The position numbers and the translations under genes are program-made. Below are positions 1 to 3,799 of a stretch of 5,107 nt of DNA, piece after piece. The stretch is from positions 1 to 5,107 of the forward strand of contig JAJYOH010000463.1 in the NCBI GenBank assembly GCA_021796315.1, read 5' to 3'. The notes beneath the pieces are model-generated. The model did no database searches. It was not told the DNA's origin and saw only the letters and a list, made by a program, of their open reading frames with translations. Source of the DNA: Chloroflexota bacterium (lineage in GTDB: Bacteria; Chloroflexota; Anaerolineae; Anaerolineales; Villigracilaceae). Numbering within the stretch: the stretch's first letter is position 1; each line of letters begins with the position of its first letter.

Positions 1-207
1 CTCATGAATTATCTTCGTTTCATAAGCAGAAGTTTTGTAGGTTTTATCAACCAGCATCTTTTGTATTTGATGCAAGTTATCTTCCAGATTCCCTTCAAAA
101 TTCCTAACCGTTTTCTGCCATCGTTTTCCTTTTCTTGCCTTTTCATAAGCTGACCTGATGTTGTCAAAATCTGTTATTTTGGAATATAAATCACCGTATC
201 TTTTCAT
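1..207 (-). CDS. DGR reverse transcriptase, N-terminal part (cut by left window edge)
   Basis: The frame is open from the ATG at 207 to the left edge, giving 69 residues that begin MKRYGDLYSKITDFDNIRSA and continue with a basic YEKARKGKRWQK stretch, then NFEGNLEDNLHQIQ and LVDKTYKTSAYETKIIHE. This pattern (an MKRY..L start, KARKGKR, F..NLE.NL, and a short ..TY....Y.T strand) is how DGR and group II-like reverse transcriptases begin. The catalytic YADD-type motif and palm lie outside the window. In the family, the RT copies TR RNA into cDNA with errors at adenines and delivers it to the VR. It sits about 130 nt downstream of the TR on the same strand, the usual DGR position. The start is uncertain: an in-frame ATG at 222 would add MSQPS, and neither ATG has a good Shine-Dalgarno. 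GC is about 35%, well below the neighbouring target gene. Family assignment is from remembered motifs, supported by the TR/VR pair. Confidence 0.88.
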   Translation of the reverse strand, partial: MKRYGDLYSKITDFDNIRSAYEKARKGKRWQKTVRNFEGNLEDNLHQIQKMLVDKTYKTSAYETKIIHE

Positions 208-222
208 GCTTGGTTGACTCAT

Positions 223-335
223 CTGGCTTTCGATTGCTCTACTAACCAGACTTGTCCTCCTTCTTCGTATTTTGCCTTTCGACAAGGTCTTTGTGTTCAG
301 CCAGGAGTTGCTTCACGCCCGCCGCCATTCCTGTA
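223..335 (-). other. TR-to-RT spacer, probable part of the DGR template RNA
   Basis: This stretch lies between the 3' end of the template repeat and the RT start. In the Bordetella phage DGR, RNA downstream of the TR is needed together with the TR for cDNA synthesis, and this is the equivalent segment by position. It holds the end of the small open frame that runs through the TR (stop TAG at 244-242) and a strong Shine-Dalgarno sequence at 261-255. No Avd-like gene fits here. The role as a structural RNA is inferred from position only. Confidence 0.45.
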
Positions 336-490
336 TCGACGCCTGCACGCCTACCGATATTCGTATTCGTATTCCAGCGATAGTTATTCGCATTTCGGCT
401 CTGCGAACTGCAATTCGCGCCATTATCCCAATTACCGCCTGCAAGCAATAACACAAAAGCCTGATTCACACATTGCTGTGTAAAATCCAT
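242..490 (-). CDS. Small open frame containing the template repeat (doubtful gene)
   Basis: An ATG at 490-488 opens an 82-residue frame that reads straight through the TR in the same frame as the target gene reads the VR. It starts two bases after the target gene stop, and GGAG (499-496) lies five bases upstream, inside the last codons of the target gene. The product begins MDFTQQCVNQAF, continues through the TR translation (AGGNWDNGANC, then NNYRWNTNTNI), and ends with a charged, probably helical tail (KQLLAEHKDLVERQNTKKEDKSG). It resembles no protein I know beyond the TR/VR similarity. The TR is expected to be open because it is a copy of coding sequence; the remaining 44 or so codons could be open by chance (about one in eight). 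It may be a real leader peptide, a remnant of a duplicated target gene, or an artefact. Confidence 0.25.
   Translation of the reverse strand: MDFTQQCVNQAFVLLLAGGNWDNGANCSSQSRNANNYRWNTNTNIGRRAGVDTGMAAGVKQLLAEHKDLVERQNTKKEDKSG
255..261 (-). promoter_or_regulatory. Strong Shine-Dalgarno AGGAGGA without a standard start codon nearby
   Basis: On the minus strand the sequence is AGGAGGA at 261-255. The nearest ATG in the RT frame is at 222, more than 30 bases away, which is too far. A CTG at 249-247 is in the RT frame, six bases after AGGAGG. It may serve a non-standard RT start, help reinitiation after the small TR frame (stop 244-242), or be fortuitous. Confidence 0.35.
336..449 (-). repeat. DGR template repeat (TR)
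   Basis: This 114-nt segment aligns without gaps to 503-616 (offset 167). All 25 differences fall where the TR coding strand has A. Counted over the first 113 bases, 24 of 31 TR adenines are changed in the VR, and no G, C or T of the TR is changed. The TR is rich in AAT and AAC codons at the places that vary: its translation contains NWDNGANC, SRNANNYRW and NTNTNI, the typical Asn-rich TR reading of a C-type lectin VR. AAY codons are known in DGRs to allow the broadest amino-acid change without creating stops. The TR is transcribed into RNA, copied by the RT, and stays unchanged itself. It lies 43 nt downstream of the target gene stop and upstream of the RT. Confidence 0.96.
465..484 (-). promoter_or_regulatory. 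Hairpin downstream of VR, probable DGR target-recognition hairpin
   Basis: On the coding strand, ACACA (481-477) and TGTGT (472-468) pair around the loop GCAA (476-473). A G-T wobble (482/467) and two T-A pairs (483/466, 484/465) extend the stem to eight pairs. It starts 18 bp beyond the VR end. In the Bordetella phage DGR, a short-stemmed hairpin or cruciform with a four-base loop just 3' of the VR raises retrohoming efficiency, and position, stem size and loop size agree here. It lacks a T-run, so it is not a convincing terminator. The match is by structure and place; function is inferred. Confidence 0.6.
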
Positions 491-492
491 TT

Positions 493-1620
493 TCACTCCG
501 GCTCGACGCCCGCACGCCCACCGATATCCGCAGCCGCAGCCCAGCGAAAGAAATCCGCACGCCGGCCCCGCGAACCGCAACTCGCGCCATCACCCCAATC
601 ACCGCCCGCAAGCAACTTCACATCGCCGTAGGAGTCTTGTGTGTATAATTGACCCTTGCCTCCCGTTACATTTTTCCATGACCATGTAGACGCATCATAT
701 CGGTACGATTGCTCGTCCAGCCATTGCCATATCAAACCCGCGCAATCCTCCAACCCGATATTGCTAATCATGCGCCGGCCAGCGGTATCGACATGTCCGC
801 CGGTGTTCGGCGTATCCACCGAGCCTGTGATGTTCGTGCCTTCGTTTGAGCCGTCTGCACCCAGTTGAAACTCTCGATCTCTAAGCAGGCGTGCGCCAAC
901 CGATCCCAGATATGTGGTTATATCCATCCAGTTCACGCTGACCAATTTTGGCGTGTTGTATTGCGATAGGTAGCTGGTGTTCACCAAATAGATTCCTTTC
1001 CAGATTCCGTCTTTGGGATCATAAACAAACCCATCCCGATATGTACCGTCTGGATTCTTGCGCGGGACAAATTTAAAATCCCAGACGGACTGCGGCAGAA
1101 TATCGCCCGCCAGGTATCCCGTCAATGTATGTCCGGTAATTGTGCCAGCAGCCACGCACAGACAGTGGAAACCGCCAATGAGCCTACTGTTGGCAGGCGC
1201 GGCGTTGGACGCTAGATCGCATTGGATCAGCGGCGCGCTTGCGCCGCCGTTCTCGATGGCGTATATTTTGAATGACAATCCCGCTCTGTTGGCCGCGGTT
1301 GCGTATGTTGTTGTGATCCAGTTTGCGCTTGTGTTAACATCCAATGATGTGGCAACGGGAACGATACGCAGATTTCCTGCCACGTTGACCCACATCGTCT
1401 CGCCCGCAGGCGTGATGACCAATGTAGTTCTGGCCCCTGATGCTCCGCCGGTGATTCTGGTCAGACGTTCAAATAATGCCGGGGGCGCTGGTATTGCTAA
1501 CGTAAGATCATTCAGACGTTTGATCTGATTTTCGGGCAAAGTGACGCCTGTATCCCGAATTAAAAATTCGAGATTGCCGAGTTTTTGAGTGAGAAATGAA
1601 TACGTATCCCATTTAGCCAT
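493..1620 (-). CDS. DGR target: variable receptor-binding tail protein with C-type lectin fold
   Basis: This 375-residue protein probably sits at the tail tip and binds the host receptor. Residues 1-60 look helical and may attach it to the tail. Residues about 65-170 are beta-rich and not recognised. From about 148 on it follows the C-type lectin / formylglycine-generating-enzyme-like fold of DGR target proteins: GGFHCLC (149-155), ILPQSVWDFKF (174-184), the GMV-like GFVYDP and WKGIYL (197-212), then GHVDTAGRRMISNIGLEDC (275-293), WQWLDEQS (298-305), and GDVKLLAGGDW leading into the variable end (336-373). The 17 codons that differ from the TR lie in residues 341-368; fixed residues between them (AGG, W342, C348, RW 359-360, IG) would form the scaffold. 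The start ATG at 1620 has AAGGAA six bases upstream. The gene follows the collar/fibre gene by 12 nt, so it belongs to the tail operon. There is no signal peptide, as expected for a virion protein. Confidence 0.93.
   Translation of the reverse strand: MAKWDTYSFLTQKLGNLEFLIRDTGVTLPENQIKRLNDLTLAIPAPPALFERLTRITGGASGARTTLVITPAGETMWVNVAGNLRIVPVATSLDVNTSANWITTTYATAANRAGLSFKIYAIENGGASAPLIQCDLASNAAPANSRLIGGFHCLCVAAGTITGHTLTGYLAGDILPQSVWDFKFVPRKNPDGTYRDGFVYDPKDGIWKGIYLVNTSYLSQYNTPKLVSVNWMDITTYLGSVGARLLRDREFQLGADGSNEGTNITGSVDTPNTGGHVDTAGRRMISNIGLEDCAGLIWQWLDEQSYRYDASTWSWKNVTGGKGQLYTQDSYGDVKLLAGGDWGDGASCGSRGRRADFFRWAAAADIGGRAGVEPE
496..499 (-). promoter_or_regulatory. Possible ribosome binding site for the TR-spanning small frame
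   Basis: GGAG at 499-496 lies within the last two codons of the target gene, five bases before the ATG at 490. The sequence GGAG-TGAAA-ATG joins the target stop TGA to this ATG, an arrangement that would allow translational coupling. The motif is short and may be fortuitous. Confidence 0.25.
503..526 (-). promoter_or_regulatory. Probable initiation of mutagenic homing (IMH) site
   Basis: The last 24 bases of the VR on the coding strand match the corresponding TR segment (336-359) except at two positions (511/344 and 519/352), both G in the VR and A in the TR. The segment is GC-rich, with GGCGTGCGGGCGTCGA as its 3' end. In characterised DGRs the GC-rich 3' end of the VR is the IMH where cDNA integration starts, and small differences from the TR version (IMH*) keep the process one-way. 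The assignment is by position and composition. Confidence 0.6.
503..616 (-). repeat. DGR variable repeat (VR)
   Basis: This is the 3' end of the target gene and encodes residues 336-373 (first base is the third base of codon 335). Compared with the TR, 21 of the 24 differences in the first 113 bases are at first or second codon positions and alter 17 codons; three are silent. In coding-strand terms the changes are 18 A-to-G, 3 A-to-C and 3 A-to-T, plus a silent A-to-G at the outermost aligned base (616). Asn, Thr, Ser and Tyr codons of the TR have become Asp, Gly, Ala, Arg, Ser and Phe. The VR ends eight bases inside the stop codon, so the GVEPE ending is just beyond the diversified part. Confidence 0.96.
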
Positions 1621-1626
1621 CTTATT

Positions 1627-1632
1627 TTCCTT
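1627..1632 (-). promoter_or_regulatory. Ribosome binding site of the variable receptor gene
   Basis: AAGGAA at 1632-1627 lies six bases before the ATG at 1620 and immediately after the preceding gene's stop codon TAG (1635-1633). It supports the start chosen for the target gene. Confidence 0.7.
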
Positions 1633-2202
1633 CTACGCCGTGCGAGTCCAAATATAAACGACCAGGTAGGGCGGCATATTATTGTGTGCCGCGCCGCTGC
1701 CAAACGCTTGGTTTGTGGCAGCCGCCGCTTGGTTTGTGGCAGCCACGGAACTTATATCTGGTTCTTGATGACTTACCCCGCCATTGTTCTGTGTCCAAAA
1801 ACCAGTTCCTATTGCTGCATGTTCCAATTCGAAATAAGTTTCTGTGTGCGTGTGCGCGTCCTGCAGGTGATTGTGTGCATTTTGGACAACGGTAACGACT
1901 GGCAATTCCGCAGCACTCAGCGTATGTATGCTCTCGCCGCCGGTCGCACCGGCGGCATATGCCGCATCACTTGTGCCAGCGCCGACCAAAACACGTCCCT
2001 GAACGGCGACCCAAGTGCCAAATCCGAACAACGTGGCTGGACTGGTCGACGCGGTTGAGATATATATGCTCCCAACCGGGTATAGCAAATCCACATAGGA
2101 TTTGAGCGACAATATCGCATTTACCAATTGATTGAGTTTGGTGGACGCCAAAGGCGTCTCAAGCGCGGCATATGAACTAGGCGGGGTGAAGGGCAATGGC
2201 AT
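1633..2202 (-). CDS. Phage tail collar / baseplate gp10 C-terminal-like structural protein
   Basis: This 189-residue protein has the hallmark pattern of phage tail tip proteins related to the C-terminal domain of T4 baseplate gp10 and collar domains: YPVGSIYIS (41-49), ATLFGFGTWVAVQGRVLVGAG (56-76, with the GTW core), TGGESIHTLSAAELP (87-101), a His-rich insert (HNHLQDAHTHTETY, 110-123) and the ending AHNNMPPYLVVYIWTRTA (172-189). The N-terminal 38 residues probably anchor it or start a trimer. His pairs such as HNH and HTH bind metal in some tail-fibre tips; that is an inference here. The ATG at 2202 has AGGAG ten bases upstream, overlapping the previous stop. It lies directly before the variable receptor gene, so it may be the platform on which the receptor protein is mounted. 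A short tandem duplication lies within it. Confidence 0.88.
   Translation of the reverse strand: MPLPFTPPSSYAALETPLASTKLNQLVNAILSLKSYVDLLYPVGSIYISTASTSPATLFGFGTWVAVQGRVLVGAGTSDAAYAAGATGGESIHTLSAAELPVVTVVQNAHNHLQDAHTHTETYFELEHAAIGTGFWTQNNGGVSHQEPDISSVAATNQAAAATNQAFGSGAAHNNMPPYLVVYIWTRTA
1706..1744 (-). repeat. Tandem 21-bp in-frame duplication (AATNQ repeat)
   Basis: An 18-base segment (GCTTGGTTTGTGGCAGCC on the plus strand) occurs identically at 1706-1723 and 1727-1744, a period of 21 bp. It encodes AATNQAA followed by AATNQAF (residues 154-167) just before the conserved AHNNMPPY end of the collar protein. Perfect identity suggests a recent slippage duplication that kept the frame. Confidence 0.8.
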
Positions 2203-2212
2203 AATATTTATT

Positions 2213-2217
2213 CTCCT
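2213..2217 (-). promoter_or_regulatory. Ribosome binding site of the collar protein gene
   Basis: AGGAG at 2217-2213 lies ten bases before the ATG at 2202 and overlaps the stop codon of the hub gene (TAG at 2218-2216, read as TAGGAG). Ribosomes ending the hub gene would be at the start of the collar gene. Confidence 0.75.
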
Positions 2218-3799
2218 AATAGCTTAATGCAGGGCCGGAAACGTCCAGCCCGTCGCGATCAAGTATAAAAAATGCAACCAGTTTGGCTGGCACTAATGAA
2301 AAGATCACCTTGACTTTTGTAGCCTGCTGGTAGCTTGTGATGTCTACGCCGTTCGCATAAAACAGGTTATTGATTCCCGTCACATCTTCAACAACGCTGA
2401 TCAGCGTTCCCGGTTCCACATCCAAAAAAGCGTTCATCAATGTCGTGTTCCGGTTGGCGATGAATTCCAACTGGATCACGTCCGTTGCGAGCGTTTTCCA
2501 GAATGTCATCAGTGCAGTTGCGATGGCAACTGCCTCATCGTATACATCCTGATACGGCATGTCATAGGTCAACGTGATGCCCGTGCTCACGTTCGGATTA
2601 ATCAGTGTGACGCTCAACGGATCATAGCGGTAGATTCCACGCCCGCGTAATTGGAAGAACCATAAATAACCCGTCACGCCCGAATTATTTTGCACCACCA
2701 CATCGGCCTGATCTGCCGCTGGATTGAAACTGACAAAGGATAAACTGCCATTCAAGTCAGATCCGATTCCGCTCGATGACGAGAAATTGAAATCAGTTCC
2801 AGCCACGGGTGTGATCTGGTCTTTTGCGGATGTGCGCCGGTTTCCATTCGGGTCTTTGTAACTGCAAATAAAACTGGCCTGTCCACCGGCGGGAATCTCG
2901 ATCTGTTTTTGCAAAGTGAATAGCACAGTCGTATTACCCGCATCAACTTGAGCGGGATGCACCGTGACAATGATCTTCTTGATCTGTTTTCGCAGATCGC
3001 GGCGTGTGTCGAGTTTGATCATCGAATTATCGAGAACCGCCACCGGCGTCGATAAGGAACTGATGTCGTTGCGGTTGCGATATTGCAATATCTCTCCGCC
3101 CGTGGAATCGCCGACCTGCATGATCCGGCCCATGCCGCTCAACGCGATCTTTTGCAGCACCGCCTGCACCATTGTGCTTTCGCCGAGCTCATTGGTAAAT
3201 GCCAGGTTGTAGGTATCCGGCCCGGTCGAAAAATCTGTTCGGGCGGGCGGATTGTCCATGATGCTGATCAATGTATTGATGAGCTGATCGTCGCGTTGAC
3301 CGATCTGGACTGTCAGCCCGCGCATGGGCGTATTGGCGGCCTCCGCCATCCAGTCCTCGGCGGTGATCGGTGCGCGCAGTGCGCCCCACTTGCCAGAATC
3401 GGGAGAATTGAAGCGCACCCGTCCCTGGAATTTATAGCGGCTGTTCGCGCCGTAGGTGAACTTCACGCGGACGCGCGTCCCGTCCGCATATTCTGGTCTG
3501 CGATTGATGTTATCGGGCGAGTAATAACCCACCTTGCCAGCCGAGTTATGCGCGCTGTTATCCAGTGAAAGTTTCAGCGTGCCGATATCTGCCACACGAT
3601 CCTGCGGCGTGTTTCCAAAATTTCCGCGCCGGATGGAGATCGGATCGATGGCGCGCACGTCGCTGGTCACATTTACCCAGCTGAAATCATGGATCTCCCG
3701 GCCCAATTCATCCAGGATCGGAGCGCCGGTCATGTCCGCGATCGCGGTGCCGAAATTCATTTCTACCAATTGGGTTGGGATGATGGGTTCGCCGCTCAT
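2216..3799 (-). CDS. Minor tail protein, hub-like (distal tail / tail-associated)
   Basis: This 527-residue, beta-rich protein lies between the tape measure and the tail-tip genes, the place of the hub or distal tail proteins in long-tailed phages. Its N-terminal part follows a minor tail protein pattern: WVNVTSDVRAIDPISIRRG (41-59), then TLKLSLDN (74-81), YYSPD (92-96), GTRVRVKFTYG (107-117) and YKFQGRV (122-128). This resembles the 'disk' domain in which residues up to about 155 form the ring contacting the tail tube. The middle (160-390) is unassigned. Residues about 395-505 (DPLSVTLIN to TKVKVIFSLVP, with DVEPGTLISVVE) look like the second hub-type domain seen in such proteins. The ATG at 3799 overlaps the tape measure stop by one base (TAATG), with AGAGGG (3809-3804) four bases upstream. 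No enzymatic motif is visible. It probably connects the tube to the collar and receptor proteins. Confidence 0.75.
   Translation of the reverse strand: MSGEPIIPTQLVEMNFGTAIADMTGAPILDELGREIHDFSWVNVTSDVRAIDPISIRRGNFGNTPQDRVADIGTLKLSLDNSAHNSAGKVGYYSPDNINRRPEYADGTRVRVKFTYGANSRYKFQGRVRFNSPDSGKWGALRAPITAEDWMAEAANTPMRGLTVQIGQRDDQLINTLISIMDNPPARTDFSTGPDTYNLAFTNELGESTMVQAVLQKIALSGMGRIMQVGDSTGGEILQYRNRNDISSLSTPVAVLDNSMIKLDTRRDLRKQIKKIIVTVHPAQVDAGNTTVLFTLQKQIEIPAGGQASFICSYKDPNGNRRTSAKDQITPVAGTDFNFSSSSGIGSDLNGSLSFVSFNPAADQADVVVQNNSGVTGYLWFFQLRGRGIYRYDPLSVTLINPNVSTGITLTYDMPYQDVYDEAVAIATALMTFWKTLATDVIQLEFIANRNTTLMNAFLDVEPGTLISVVEDVTGINNLFYANGVDITSYQQATKVKVIFSLVPAKLVAFFILDRDGLDVSGPALSY

Noticed and set aside
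214..483. Plus-strand open frame across the TR
   Set aside because: It is the antisense of the TR and spacer; its Ser/Tyr-rich product (YRYSYSYSSDSY) simply mirrors the Asn-codon repeats, and there is no homology or ribosome site.
465..484. Hairpin as a rho-independent terminator of the tail operon
   Set aside because: The stem is AT-rich and no T-run follows on the coding strand; the TR and RT lie beyond on the same strand.
450..492. Separate promoter for the TR RNA
   Set aside because: I saw no pair of -35 and -10 boxes with proper spacing in this short gap; the TR is probably transcribed by read-through or from a promoter I cannot recognise.
491..580. Extension of the TR-spanning frame upstream to an ATG at 580
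   Set aside because: That part lies inside the VR in another frame of the target gene; the ATG at 490 with GGAG is the only sensible start.
336..616. CRISPR-like or ordinary tandem duplication explanation for the two repeats
   Set aside because: There are only two copies, and the differences are confined to template adenines; an ordinary diverging duplication would change all four bases.
1058..1528. Plus-strand open frame of 156 codons
   Set aside because: It is antisense to the target gene, with no recognisable product; the minus-strand gene has clear motifs and a ribosome site.
3083..3568. Plus-strand open frame of 161 codons
   Set aside because: It is a shadow of the hub gene caused by its GC-rich codon use; the His/Arg/Ala-rich product has no motif.
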